A stretch of 64,000 nt of DNA, from assembly GCA_029582155.1 (NCBI GenBank), contig CM055894.1, forward strand, positions 32,455,707 to 32,519,706, in the 5' to 3' direction. Shown here piece after piece: positions 22,500-34,914 of this stretch. Every line of letters begins with the position of its first letter. Positions within the stretch are counted from its first letter, which is position 1. A program made the position numbers and the translations under genes. Below the pieces are notes generated by a model. It made no database searches. It saw nothing but the letters and a program-made list of their open reading frames with translations, and was not told the DNA's origin. This stretch comes from Panopea generosa (Eukaryota > Mollusca > Bivalvia > Adapedonta > Hiatellidae).

Positions 22500-23150
22500 T
22501 TTTAATATTCATTCTGATGGCTACATTCAATTTTGAGATCAGCTACATATCTCGTGATAAAAATATAAATATACAGATATTGTTAAAAAAAATAAACAAA
22601 TAACAAAAAATTGACATACTAAGTAATCTAATTAAATGAAGACATCCAGATAATATTGTGTGTATTACTATACAAGTGCATTGCTATACAAGTATGGATA
22701 TATTAAAAGAAAATTATTTTAAAAGACTGGTAAGTCAATGCATGATTTGTAGTTTGCATTCCTATTTTTGCATAGCTACATTGTAGTGCATGCTCCTTTG
22801 TTTGTAAACAATGGTCACATGACAACTCATGAATAAAATGCTCCTCCTTAAAAATTCAAATTTGACTGTTACTGCCTTTAGATTAAATATTATAAGTAAC
22901 AAATTATTTCATGTTTCATTCTGAAAATTTCAGGAATCATCAGTAATATCAAGACCATGTTTCATGACAAATTTCAATTTTTTAAGATCACTAAATTATT
23001 TTAAATTTGAAAAATACTCTCCCTGACCTATATGTGATTCGAAAAGTAAGGGAAAACACTCCCACCACCATTACCTCCCTTTTATACCCAATGTGGGTCT
23101 TTAAGTACATTCAGATATATTTCAACCAATCACATCTAACTATTACGTCT
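22500..23150. other. AT-rich non-coding sequence
   Basis: No gene. A short direct repeat (CTATACAAGT, twice near 22665-22695) is the only structure seen. Confidence 0.4.
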
Positions 23151-23560
23151 CATACCATGACACGTCGATGCAGATCGCAAATTTCTTATAATGCGCATTA
23201 TGTTTAACCTGAGTGAAAATTCGTTTGGAGTTTTAACAGTTAGTCGTTGAAATAAGGTAGGCTATGTAACAGTGTGGTATCAAAACTTTAAATCAAATCT
23301 AAGGATATTTGTTTACTATACTTGTAATGTATTCCAATGTTACTTTGTGTATTTAAATGGGTTTTACAACAAACTATTGTGATTCATAGCCGCCATTGTA
23401 TAACAGACGATAATATACCGTCTATAGTTAGGTATTTCGCTATCACGCTAACGCAGAGTGATTACTGCCTTTATTATAAACTTGTACACGAAGGCTATCG
23501 ATTTAGCTTCAACTATTACATATGTTTGTGTCTGCGCGTTGAAACCTGCATGTAAACAAA
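23150..23560 (+). repeat. Dispersed repeat Rep-X, copy 6, plus small shared block
   Basis: 23150-23400 matches 1870-1985 and 1486-1680 (GAGTGAAAATTCGTTTGGAG, TGAAATAAGGTAGGCTATG, GCCGCCATTGT). 23405-23475 matches 15470-15560 (TATCACGCTA.CG). Confidence 0.7.
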
Positions 23561-23770
23561 CAGCTTTCAACAAGTTTTACGTCTAAATAAACGTTTTCTT
23601 AATTCAGTTTTATGTGTTTTTCTTAGCATAAATAAACTATTTCCAAGTGAATGTGACCCAATTTAACAATTCGTCATTTGATGTTTTATTATATCTATGT
23701 GTTATTTGCACACGTCTTATTATTTTGTATTTAATGCAAGACTGCAAAGGTACCTAAGCACGTTCAACGA
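23555..23770 (-). pseudogene. LINE ORF2 C-terminus remnant (CR1/L2-like), copy 2
   Basis: DNA is clearly similar over its length to the remnant at 3660-3937 (GTCTAAATAAACGTTT, AAGTGAATG.GACCC, CATTTGATGTTTTATTA). On minus, a fragment reads NKTSNDELLNWVTFTWK. Several stops; dead. It follows Rep-X sequence here, unlike copy 1. Confidence 0.7.
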
Positions 23771-23774
23771 TTTT

Positions 23775-24345
23775 GTGAAATTTTGAGACTTTGAAATGTC
23801 ACTTCAAACTGTCTGGCTGAAATCTTGATTTTGCAATAATGTGCACTAATATAAATTATTAATCGACCAAAACGGTCATATTATTTCTATGGCTCGTCTG
23901 AAATATTATTACTGTAAGAGAAATCTCGGACTAATCAGGCTAATACTGGAGTGGTTGTGATGACTGGGTTTTGTGGGACATCTGTGTGCTTTAAAGTTTC
24001 TTATGAAAACAGAATTAGTCTGTGACTTGTATGTTTCTATTAGTTATACACGTGTTGCGCTATGTAACGATGTTTTTTTTTGTGATAATTTTTTTTATTT
24101 CATCAGTTATATTACAGATTATAAACATATAATGAAATATATTACAATTCTTCCAACAATATTGTCATATAATCAATTCAGTTTAATTTGTAATACTTGT
24201 ATCGCAATATATTATTGTGACGAAATAATTTCATTTTTTTAGAGGAAAAGAGAGAAAGAAAGAAGAGGGATGTAGAATAAGTAAATTTGGACATTGCTTT
24301 TCCTTTGTTTAAAAAATTAAAACGGCATTTTTATCGACATTTATT
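23775..24345. other. AT-rich non-coding sequence, 3' flank of the L1-type LINE
   Basis: No gene; an 89-codon frame at 23973-24242 is hydrophobic and unrecognised. 24240-24346 probably includes the 3' UTR of the following minus-strand LINE. Confidence 0.35.
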
Positions 24346-24349
24346 AGGT

Positions 24350-24964
24350 TTAAACATTTATAGAAAAATTTCCCCATTTCAGTTCATGTATATGCAGTTT
24401 ATCTTTATTAAGAGCTATTAATCTTTCAATTTCTATACCTTGATATAGGTTCTGTTCAAATACATGAAACAATGGGACTGTTTTTATACATTTACATTTA
24501 AAGACAAAATATTTAGCAGAAAATATTATAAAGTTGATGTTGTTTTTATTGTTTACTTTTTCAGTACAGCCGAAACTTACTAATTTATAATTTAAAATAA
24601 CATTTACATCATTTTTACTATTTAAGAAATTCTGTAACTGACTCCAGAAATGCTGAACATAATTACATTCCCAAAACATGTGCTTTATGGAATCTGTATT
24701 CATATTACAAAAGTCGCATAAATTAGAATTAGTCAATTTGAATTTATATAGGGATCTGTTTGTTTGAATAATTCTTAGTAGATATTTATACTGCAAATTC
24801 CTTAATCTACATTCAATTGTAGATTGTATAGGTACTTTATATATTTTCCTCCAATCAATATTTTCATGTTCTGTTTCCCACTTCTTTTCTGACTTTATTT
24901 CTGGTTTTATATTATTATCCAGTTGGTGATTGTATAAAAAACTGTTGACTTGTTTTGATTTCAA
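24350..24964 (-). pseudogene. L1-type ORF2 C-terminal region (zf-RVT)
   Basis: The frame contains WRKIYKVPIQSTIECRLRNL, KYLLRIIQTNRSLYKFKL and the zinc-type pattern LCDFCNMNTDSIKHMFWEC (C-x2-C-x8-H-x4-C), characteristic of the zf-RVT segment at the end of L1-like ORF2 proteins. The stop at 24350 is probably the natural end. Between it and the RT frame (24965-25253) are three or more in-frame stops. Confidence 0.85.
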
Positions 24965-25253
24965 TAATATTTGCAGAAGACTTTCTTTTCTATTTGTAAC
25001 TATGCTTTCTGTTTTTTAAGATTTGTTTCCATTCTTTAGGTATACTATTAAGTATTGATGTATGTAACAGGAAATCTCCAGCATCAATTTGGTATCAATT
25101 TTTAAAATCGTTAAAAGTGTAAAATGTTTTACTTCGGTAGTCAAAAAGTTGTTCTATTAGTGTTATACCTCTATCTTTCCATTATTTATTGTAAAAAGTA
25201 TTTATATCACTTTTTAAGTTAGAATTATTCCAGATTATTTCTTGACTTAAATA

Positions 25254-26795
25254 TTAATTTCCTTTGTTTTGCTTTATTTCTTGCCATGCTAATAAAATAT
25301 CCTGTAAGAAACCTTTTTCTGGAAATAATTTGACGATGTCATTCCTGTTAATATTGCATTCAAACAACATATTACCGCCATATTTTTTTATTTTATTTAA
25401 GTAAATATGCTTCCAAATTCCTTTATTGTTGTCATTTAAAATTCGTTTTATCCAACTTCCTTTAAGGGCGTTCATAAAATATCTTATATCAATCATTTTT
25501 AATCCTCCATTTATATATTTTTGAATAATATTTTTTCTTTGAATTTTATCAGGTTTACCATCCCATAAAAACTGATACATTTTATTTATAATATGTTTTA
25601 TTATTTCTTTTGACAGATTTGGAAGTACCGATAGAGGATAAACTAGTTTAGGAATGGCATAACTTTTTAATACAGTAATTTTACCCATGAGTGTTAGTTT
25701 TCTATGTTGCCAACTTTTTAGACAGTTATTAAATTCTTGGAGTTTTGGTTCTAAATTTAATGTATATATATTTCTTGTTTCGGTGTGGAAAGTGACACCT
25801 AATGCTTTTGCACTATCATTGCACCAATCAAACTTTTTATTTTGACAATATGTTTCCTTGGAGATTTTTAGAGACCCTACTTTTAGCGCTGTACATTTTG
25901 AATGGTTTAATCTTAATCCAGATATATATTTAAAATTATCCAAAACATCGATAAGAGATTCAAAAGATTGTTTGGAGCCATCAGTTAAAAAAGTTGCATC
26001 ATCTGCAAATAAAGTTTCTTTTATTTCATGTCCATATATATTAATGCCTTTTATTTTAATGTTGTGTGATATTTCATAAGATAACAGTTCAATGCATAAA
26101 ATAAACAGATAAGGAGAAAGGGGACATCCTTGTCTAACGCCACATTGTATTGGGAAAAACTGCGACAAATGACCATTATTAATTACACAACTCTTAGCAT
26201 CTGTATAAAATAGTTTAAGCCAGTTTATGAGTGATTGTCCAAACTGAAAGTGTTCAAGACATTTAAAAACATAACTTTGATTTAAACTGTCAAAAGCTTT
26301 TTCGAAATCTGAAAAAAAAAACAGGATTGCTGGTGAATTTATATTTTCAATATCATCAAGTGCTTCAAACAGAAGTCTTATGTTTTCACCTATATACCTT
26401 CATTTTATAAATCCTGTCTGTGAAGGTGAAATAATAGAAGGTAAAACAGGTTTAATTCTATTTGCAATAGACTTTGTTGTTATCTTATAGTCTTCATTTA
26501 AGAGACTTATCGGGCGCCAGTTATCTAAAAACGTCGTGTCTTTGCCTGTTTTAGGTAAGAGCTTAATAATACTTTGCTTCTGTAACTCGGTCATATTTTT
26601 ATTTTGAAAAGAATAGTTTAAGGAATAAACAAGAAAGGTTTTAATATAACTCCAAAAGATTTTATAAAATTCTGTAGTTATGCCGTCTGAACCCGAACTT
26701 TTATTATTTTGCATTTGTTTTAATGCTATGCCACATTCGTATTCTGTTAAAAGACCTTCGCATTGCATTTTTTCATTACCTGTAAGTTTTGGCAT
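25254..26795 (-). pseudogene. L1-type reverse transcriptase domain
   Basis: RT motifs in order: SSGSDGITTEFYKIFW, FLDNWRPISLLNEDYKI, SPSQTGFIK, then a TGA in place of the Gly of 'GFIKGRY' at about 26400, FSDFEKAFDSLN (motif A Asp), QCGVRQGCPLSPYLFILCIE (motif B), LFADDATFL (catalytic FADD), ALGVTF and a thumb with KLTLMGKITVLK. The catalytic residues survive, so apart from the stop at about 26400 the domain is well kept. Typical of the L1/Tx1 group. Confidence 0.92.
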
Positions 26796-27054
26796 AGTTT
26801 GATTAAAAAAATATAATTTGATTCAAATGCAACTTGATTTTTTTTTTGTAAAGATTGGAATTAAATTCTGCTTCTGATTTCAATATATCGGACTGTTTAG
26901 TTACAATTTTACCTTTTACGTTCAATTGTGTTATTGATTTACTTTCTGAATTTTTCTTTTCTAAACTAGAGAAGTATTTACTGTTTTTTTCGTTGTACTC
27001 AACATGTAAAGCTTTTGCTCTTATCATAATTCCATTAATTTTTCAATCTATTAA

Positions 27055-27645
27055 TTAATACAATGCTTGTTTTTTTTCTTCTAAATATTTGTGTGTATCT
27101 TCTATCTCTTTGTTGTCTTTTATTGTATGTAGTTTAGATTCAATATTTTTTATTTCATTTTTTAAATAAGTTTCTTTTTCATTATCTTTTTTTTTTTTAG
27201 CTGTTGCGAATTTAATTGTTACATTTCTTATAGTACCTTTGATTAATTCCCACAGAGTATTTGGATTCGCATCTTTATTTATTTCTGCAGTTTCTGCTAT
27301 ATTATTTATTATTATTTTTTGATATTCTTTATCTAATATCAGACTGTTATTAAGTTTAAAATACCCAGGACCTTTATTGATTTTGATAAAATATAATTTA
27401 ATATCAACGATCGAGTGGTCAGATTTATATCCGGCTGCAATTTTAGTAGATTTAGTATAATTAACAAGATTATTTGAAATTAAAAAGTAATCTAATCTAC
27501 TAAATATAATTGGTTTTGTATTTGAATGCCACGTAAATTGTGTTTTTTGAGGATTTAAAAGTCTCCATATATCTACCAAATTATTTGTATCAATTATAGA
27601 TTTTATTTTGATTCGACTATTTTTTGTGTGTATCTTGCCTGCCAT
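27055..27645 (-). pseudogene. L1-type ORF2, endonuclease end and linker
   Basis: Contains the second half of the endonuclease: FTWHSNTKPIIFSRLDYFLI, and AAGYKSDHSIVDIKL with the conserved Ser-Asp-His. A Lys-rich helical linker follows, leading into AKALHVEYNEKNSKYFSSLE (26803-27027). It is offset by one base from the preceding frame by an extra A in a homopolymer near 27620, and ends at two stops near 27055. Confidence 0.88.
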
Positions 27646-28102
27646 TTTTCTTATCTACATCAATATTTAAAACCGTATTGAAATCACCTGCTATAATAAA
27701 GCTTTTGTCGTCATTGTTATAGATATAATCGTCTAGTTCTTGAAAGAAAAAGATATTATCGGTATTAGGTCCGTATACATTTATGATAGTTATTTCCTTT
27801 TCATTAATAACAATATCTAGTACTTGTAATCTTCCATTTAAAATTTCTTCATGCTTAACTATTTCTAAATTTAGTTTTGAGTTTATTAAAATGCATATCC
27901 CTTCTTTATTAGAGTTTGTACCACTTAAATATACATGTCCACCCCATTCCTGTTTAATGTCATCTATTTTAAAATCTAATAAATGGGTTTCTTGCAGTAA
28001 GCAAATATCGTATGCTTGTGTTTTTAACCAGTTTAATATTTGGTCTTGTTTTATTTTATTCCCTAACCCCCGGACATTAAAAGAGCATATACTTACGGCC
28101 AT
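27617..28102 (-). pseudogene. L1-type AP endonuclease N-terminal half
   Basis: Starts MAVSICSFNVRGLGNK, a standard ORF2 start. Shows the EEP-fold active-site motifs: SFNVRGL (Asn), LLQETH (Glu), NVYGP and IIAGDFNTV (Asp-x-Asn). In the family this nuclease nicks target DNA to prime reverse transcription. Continues in a shifted frame in the next piece. Confidence 0.92.
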
Positions 28103-28480
28103 GATGCATAAATAAGATTGTATTTCAACAACAACAGGAAAAGCGATATCAAAGAGTAGGATTTAAGACGAAAGATGCAAGGAACAGATATGAGAAGACA
28201 AAAATATAATTTAAACATGCTTTTTGATGTACGATTTTTGGTAATCATAGAGGTCGATGTACAGTTAACTACGTAAAATATTTACACGCAATAATCAAAG
28301 ATGTCTATTCAATCAATCAGAAAGAAAAGTGTATTATTATGAGTTTTGTGAGTCATGTTTTATATAATATGTACAGAAATAACACAATTAGAGTTATAGA
28401 TTAATGACATCATTGCATAATAAAGACTATTACTACAGTAACAAGATTATACATGAAAAAGTTTATCTAAACCGTTGCAA
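28103..28480. other. 5' flank of the L1-type LINE
   Basis: No gene and no ORF1. AT-rich. Confidence 0.4.
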
Positions 28481-28677
28481 AGTATGTATTTATGAACCTA
28501 CATATCGGCTGCGTAGACTTGAAAAATCACATATTTTAAATTCATACAAGTCATAATCAATTTATACAGACCATTTATGACAAAAACAAATTCTGCAGAC
28601 ACGTATCGGCTAAAAAGGCTTCTGTTTTTAAAAATATCATAACATAACAACAAGTTTATATTTAGTTCATCAAAGTT

Positions 28678-28713
<36 letters not shown>

Positions 28714-29265
28714 AAAAAAAAAAAAAAAGGAAGCATAATTTGTTAAAAATGATTGTTTTAAAATAGTCAAAATTTATGTTTAGTTCAATTCATAAAGTCA
28801 ATGTCAATATCTGTAGACACAGACTGAATAAATATGTATATTTCTAATTGAAGAAGAAAAATATATATAAAGTTTTTAATCAGACGGTTCAATAATAATT
28901 TCTATAAACTATTTCTAACTTTATAGGATTGTGTTAAAATAGCACTCGTAATGTATAGTTTAATACAAACAGTCAAACTCTGTTTCTGTTGACACATAAT
29001 GACTAAATGTATTTATTTCTAAATTAGAAAAACTATTATGTAAAGTTCCAATCATACAAATCAAGAACATTTATATAGATACATACTGACTAGCTATGAT
29101 TGCCTTAAATGTCACACAATATGTATCCTGTATTTCAACTATAGAGTCAAAAAGTTTTTAGACACATAACGGCTAAAATATGCTTATTTATGATATATCG
29201 TACATAGTATATATAGTTCAATTCACTTAGCCAAAATGCAGTTCTATAGATCCATACTGATTAAC
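28480..29265. repeat. Degenerate ~90-105-bp tandem repeat, left part
   Basis: Recurring order TTAGTTCAATTCATAAAGTC, GTAGACACATACTGACTAAA, GGCTTATTCAT, ATAGCACACA at irregular spacing (clearest near 28770, 28950, 29035, 29130 and 29215). It goes on after the 24-bp array at 30537. Confidence 0.75.
28678..28728. repeat. A-rich homopolymer tract
   Basis: About 48 A residues broken by one GAG. The poly-Phe frame on minus (28498-28770) is a product of it. Confidence 0.95.
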
Positions 29266-30536
29266 TGTTGTATGAACCCAGTATTGATCTATTGTATTCA
29301 CCCAGTATTGATCTATTGTACGAACCCAGTATTGATCTATTATATGAACCCATTATTGATATATTGTATAAACCCAGTATTGATCTATTGTACGAACCCA
29401 GTATTGATCTATTGTACGAACCCAGTATTTATATATTGTATGAACCAAGTATTGATCTATTGTATGAACGCAGTATTTATCTATTGTACGAATCCAGTAT
29501 TGATCTATTGTACGAACCCAGTATTGGTCTATTATATGAACCCATTATTGATATATTGTACGAACCCAGTATTGATCTATTGTACGAACCCAGTATTGAT
29601 CTATTGTACGAACCCAGTATTTATATATTGTATGAACCCAGTATTGGTCTATTGTATGAACGCAGTATTGATCTATTGTACGAATCCAGTATTGATCTAT
29701 TGTACGAACCCAGTATTGATCTATTGTACGAACCCAGTATTTATATATTGTACGAACCCAGTATTGATATATTGTACGACCCCAGTATTGATCTATTATA
29801 TGAACCCAGTATTGATCTATTGTATGAACCCAGTATTGATCTATTGTATAAACCCAGTATTGATCTATTGTATAAACCCAGTATTGGTCTATTGTATGAA
29901 CCCAGTATTGATATAATGTATAAACCCAGTATTGATATATTGTATAAAACCAGAATGGGTCTATTGTATGAACCAAGTATTGATATATTGTATAAATCTA
30001 ATATTGATATATTGTATGAACCCAGTATTGATCTATTTGTATAAACCCAGTATTGATCTATTGTATGAACCCAGTATTGATATATTGTATAAAACCAGTA
30101 TTGATCTATTTTATAAATCCAGTATTGATCTATTGTATATACCCAGTATTGATATATTGTATAAATTCAGTATTGATATATTGCATTAACCCAGTATTGA
30201 TCTATTGTATAAACCCAGTATTGATCTATTGTATGAACCCAGAATTTATATATTGTATAAACCCAGTATTGATATTTTGTATAAACCCAGTAATGATGTA
30301 TTGTGTGAACCCCGTATTGATCTATTGTATAAACCCAGTATTGATATATTGTATAAACCCAGTATTGACCTATTGTTTGAATCCAGTATTGATATATTGT
30401 ATGAACCCAGTATTGATATATTGTATAAAACCGGTATTGATCTATGGTATAAACCCAGTATTGATTTGTTGAGTGAACCCAGTATTGATATATTGTATAA
30501 ACCAGTATTGATTTATTGTATGAACCCAGTTAAGCT
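29266..30536. repeat. 24-bp minisatellite
   Basis: About 53 units of GAACCCAGTATTGATCTATT+GTAC/GTAT. As 24 is a multiple of three, it gives long open frames with 8-residue repeats (NPVLIYCT or EPSIDLLY on plus, DQYWVHTI on minus). There is a gradient: GTACGAACCC units on the left, GTATAAACCC units on the right, and units of variable length after about 30035. It lies inside the ~100-bp repeat. Confidence 0.95.
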
Positions 30537-30770
30537 CAATTCATAAAGTCAAAAATCCAATTCTGCAGACCCTTACTGATCAAAAAGGCTTATTCATGAT
30601 ATAGCACACATGTTATGTAAAGTTCAATTCATATAGTGAAAATCAACTTGTATTGACGCATACTGGCTTTATAGGATTATTCATAATATAGCACACCTAT
30701 TATGTTTAGTTCAATTAATTCAGTCAAAATCAAGTTCTACAGACTATAGACACATGCTAAAACAAATATA
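30537..30770. repeat. Degenerate ~90-105-bp tandem repeat, right part
   Basis: Two to three units (CAATTCATAAAGTCAAAAAT, CAATTCATATAGTGAAAATC, CAATTAATTCAGTCAAAATC), matching the repeat left of the 24-bp array. Confidence 0.8.
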
Positions 30771-32425
30771 ATTTTCACTTTAAATCATCTGTTTCAAGGA
30801 ATGTAGATAATAAATCTGATAGTTTTATAGCTTAATGTATAGTTTAAAATCGTTTATAGTTGTACATTGTACACCAGCTAAGACAGGTAAAAATCCAGGT
30901 ATATAATGTTGTCTTTATGTCTCAGTATTTGACCGCTAGCCATGTATATACATTTCGATTGACCATTGTCTTATTTATTATGGTAGATTTGGTATACACT
31001 ATTGATCAATAGGTATGTATACTTCAATGGATTTACACTGCTGAAAAAAATTCAGTATTTTTCATGTATGTAACGATGTTAGTTAATCAGTATGTTGTTA
31101 GAATTATGAAACATGTCCATTTGGTTTGACTTTTGGTTATTGGGTGCTTCTCAAACTAACATTGTTCTGATCCCCGTCCTCTGAAAGTGTATGTTTCATA
31201 TTATATAGCGTCATGATATACTATAAACTGTATTGCTTTGTCTACATATGCAGATGGTTTGTTATGTGTGACCTTTAAAATCGTAGTTGTTTAAACCCAT
31301 ACGAGACAGTATGGAGCTTTATCCTGTTTTCGGTCACGACCTCAATCACTTACTTCCGAGAGTTATGAATATCGCGCACGCGTATTTCAGCTTCCTGAAC
31401 AATTAGTATTCACGTGGACATTGAATGCAATGACAAATATACAAAAAAAAAATACTTCCGCTACAATTTAGAAAGTAATTTTATCATACAAACCTGAAAG
31501 ATGTGTTTCTGACTATGTCATTTTTTCAGTTTACATAAAACTTCGACAAACGCTAAGTTTTTCAAGAATATCGATCCAAAACACGTCTGCTGATAAAAGG
31601 TCAAGGAAAAAAAATATTTCGCTTGTGCTTGTCAGAAATTATAAAGATTCTGGATGAGAAACCGTCTTATAGATTTTTTTTAGAAAAATGATTTTGAAAT
31701 TAACACCTGTTAAATGTAGAATAAAAATAAGTAAATAGCTGAAAAGGTTTGCTATAAGATGTGAATAAGAAGAGATGTAACAGTATATATAAAGATGCAT
31801 TAATAAAATATGAAATAAAAAAAATATATATTTTTTTAAAATCAGTGTATTAATTTGGTTACTATAATGTTTTTTAAGAAAATAGAACTAGCAAAAAATG
31901 AAAAACCTCATGCTGTTTAGTGGATTGATATGGTTATTGAATAAACCTATTGAGAAATATTTATTTATGTGAAAGGTACGTGCAGTTTTATCTGCTTTCA
32001 TTTATTTGCACTTTTGCAGCCTCATGTAATTTTAGTTTGACACATTGCGCCATCCAGTCATGTGATCGAACTCAGGTGCCGTATTGTGTTGGACGTATAT
32101 TGGCGTTACCGTGATCTGACGTGAGTTTGAAGACAATGCACATGTATTGGTTAACTTTTTGACATATTATTATTTTAACGTAAATGTTAATTATACGCTT
32201 TAATAAACGCTTTAAACAAGCAATTACTTTTCCATTGAACTATTTAGAGGCAATTCTTAAGTGATCGGAAACCAATAACACTATCATATTTGGGAAGTAA
32301 TATCCTTGTATTGCGTATGGTGTGTCTATACGCGTTGACTCATGATGTTTTTTCCATTTGTGTGTTTCATCTTTGTAAAAGTCCAATTCATAGAAAACAA
32401 GTCTTTTTCTCTGATTAGACAAAGT
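30771..32425. other. AT-rich non-coding sequence
   Basis: No gene or repeat recognised. Confidence 0.45.
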
Positions 32426-33060
32426 TTGTGTATTATTTACCATTACTGAAACCTGCATGTTATATGATACATTAATAAACATCTTGACACAATTGTATAT
32501 GATATATGCAAGAAAGTGTGTTATACAGTCGTCGTCCATTTACTAGTCACTGTGTTGTTGTCATGTTTTGCTAGAAAGTAAATATTTCAAATTTTATTGA
32601 AAGCCAAGCATAAACGATCTTCTTAATTTTGAGGCTGTGAATCTTACACTTTATATTCGTCATTCTTGTTTTATGAACATGTTGGTTTAATTCATGTTTT
32701 GATTCAGATACTGGTGATTTCCTTGTAGTCATAGTCGGGTACATGATTTTATAGAGTAAAAATACATCCATATACATGTACTATATATGTTCTTCATTTG
32801 TGTAATGCAAATGTTATTTTCTAATAATTTAATGTTAAGAGAGACTAGGACAAAAATCAAGGTGTTGGGTATTGGATTCACAGAGCTGTACATATATTTG
32901 TATCCGCATTGAATGATTGATAGTCGGTTTATCTTAAATGTGTCACTAATAAAAGTCATGACGTTTAAATGTTATAGTTTAGTAGTAACATTCATCAATG
33001 TATCAATTTTTCCAAGTCATTCTCTTCTCTGAGTATATTTTATATGTTTTACATTTTTGT
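32425..33060. repeat. Duplicated segment B, left copy
   Basis: Same-orientation match to 60620-61140: CCATTACTGAAACCTGCATG, AACATCTTGACACAAT, ATGTTATTTTCTAATAAT, TGTACATATATTTGTATCC. This copy holds an extra stretch of about 120-140 bp near 32570-32690. Confidence 0.8.
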
Positions 33061-34039
33061 AATAATATATGAGTATATATGAATATATTTTGTTTAAATT
33101 TATAGACATATATTTCCCCATGCATTCAATAATGTGCATTATCTATAACGTATTTTCAAACATATTCAGGCACATACAACACAACCTGCATTAACACTAA
33201 TTGGTATAATGACAGTGCTGTAAACGTTTGTTCTCCAAAAACTAACATGCCCATGACAAATTTACTTAATCCTTAAAAATATAATAAAACAGCATGGATC
33301 AATAGATAATGGAACATTATCCTAGTACAATCAAACTAATACTATATTTTGAAGTTTTGGAAAAGTGATATATTTTCTGAATGAAGTGCATGGTAAACGA
33401 TAGCACATGAGTGTTGCAGAAAATAAATAATTTAGGACGTTTTGGTGGTACATGTGGTCTAATTGTTAAATATGATATCAATATGACATCAACTTCATGT
33501 ATGTTCAAAAATGTTTTTTTCTCAAATATATTCTTAATTGATGGTTGCCAACATGTAAAAATAATAAATATATAGGTGAAACAATAAGTAAATTCATTAT
33601 TTAGAAAAAGTCGAAGATGAAGTTAAACAACAAAACGGTTATTTACAAAGGATGGTTAGAATGGTATAAATGTTTTTTGTATATATATATTTATATGGAG
33701 ATAATTATTTGTGAATAACCAAGATATAAATGTACAGACCAGACTACGGCGAGTACGCCTAGCTACAATGCAAACCATAGATACAATATCAAGGCCTCTG
33801 CCAAACCAATAAATTTGGTGTCGACCATGACTTATATACTATGGAATTATATGCAACATATCTGGACAGGGTGGACACATTTACATACATGAAGTGAAAG
33901 CTTTATATGAGTAGGATCCAGTTAAGGATTCATGACTACTCACATGCTATATAAAGGACAGATTTATAAACCCGTTGAACCATATAGATACAGTGAATTC
34001 ATATCGTAAATTCCGTTGTTGTGAATTTAATTATCTCCC

Positions 34040-34040
<1 letters not shown>
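33061..34040. other. AT-rich non-coding sequence
   Basis: Nothing recognised. Confidence 0.45.

Positions 34041-34074
<34 letters not shown>
34041..34074. repeat. (TA)n microsatellite
   Basis: About 16 TA units. Confidence 0.95.
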
Positions 34075-34077
<3 letters not shown>

Positions 34078-34139
34078 ATATGTATGATATAAGAAAATTA
34101 TGTGTTGCGTACGAACATTAAATATAAAATAAAATATAA

Positions 34140-34910
34140 TAACAATCTCATGTCATGTAAGGAAGTTGAGTATATATTGATTAGAAACTCAACTGACCAG
34201 TAAGAAAATTTAGTGTCGATTAAGGATGTTCTGTATCGAGTGAGAAATTCTAGTGACGAATAAGAAAATAAATTGTCAAATAAGAAAATCAAGTGTTGAC
34301 TAAGGTAATCAAATTTCGAGAGATGATATTGAATATTTATTAAGAAAATCAAGTGACTGGGAGATTTTTATTGTTAAAGTAGAAAAGTTAAGTGTTAAGA
34401 AATAAAATTGAATGTAGAGTCAGAACACCTAAGTGTTGCATAAGAAAAATAAATACTGAGAAATGTAATTGAATGTCAATTAACGATGTTGATTATTAAG
34501 AAACTCGAGTGTTGAGTAAGACAGCTAAGTTTCAATAAAGAAAATAAAGTATTACATAAGAAATTGCATGTCGAGTAAGGATGGTGAGTATCAAGAAAAA
34601 TAATTGAGTATTCATTAAGAAAGTCAAATGTCGAGTAAGGATGTCGAGAATTGAGTGAGAAAATCTAGTGTCAAGAAAGAAAATTGATTGTCGAGAAAGG
34701 AAATGTGTATTGAGTATGAAAATTGAATATTAAGTAATGAAATTAAGTTTCGAGTTCGAAAATATAATATTGTGTAAGAATTCCAAACGTCGACTTAGGA
34801 TGTTGGGTATGTATTAAGAAAATCAAGTTTCGAATACGTAAAACAAAAAGTGTCGAAAAAGACCATCTCGTAATGAGTAAGACAATCAATCGTTGTAGAA
34901 GAAACCATTT
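34140..34910. repeat. Degenerate 18-20-bp tandem repeat
   Basis: Repeats of TAAGAAAATCAAGTGTCGAG-like text with many variants (AGTAAGGATGTTGAGTAT, AAGAAAATTGA) run across about 770 bp. Very diverged. The ORF at 34098-34352 is part of it. Confidence 0.7.
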
Positions 34911-34914
34911 TTAA

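Larger units (their letters stand above)
24350..28102 (-). mobile_element. L1-type LINE, nearly complete but dead ORF2
   Basis: About 1,250 codons on minus with the full order of an L1-group ORF2: AP-type endonuclease, linker, reverse transcriptase, and a C-terminal zinc-containing region (zf-RVT). The length is about that of a whole ORF2. The element begins almost exactly at the ORF2 start, and no ORF1 is found upstream (28.1-29.2 kb is tandem repeat), so it is 5'-truncated. Lesions include extra-base shifts near 27620 and 26815, stops near 27055 and 27045, a TGA at about 26400, a stop at 25254 and others before 24964. Confidence 0.9.

Noticed and set aside
28498..28770. 90-codon protein with a poly-Phe run
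   Set aside because: Produced by the A homopolymer at 28678-28728.
29266..30536. CRISPR-like array of 24-bp repeats
   Set aside because: Units are directly adjacent with no unique spacers, and the context is a eukaryotic genome; it is a minisatellite.
29236..30546. ORFs of 226 and 258 codons (NPVLIYCT / EPSIDLLY repeats)
   Set aside because: Products of the 24-bp satellite in different frames.
34098..34352. 84-codon hydrophobic protein
   Set aside because: It overlaps the degenerate 18-20-bp tandem repeat and has no motif.
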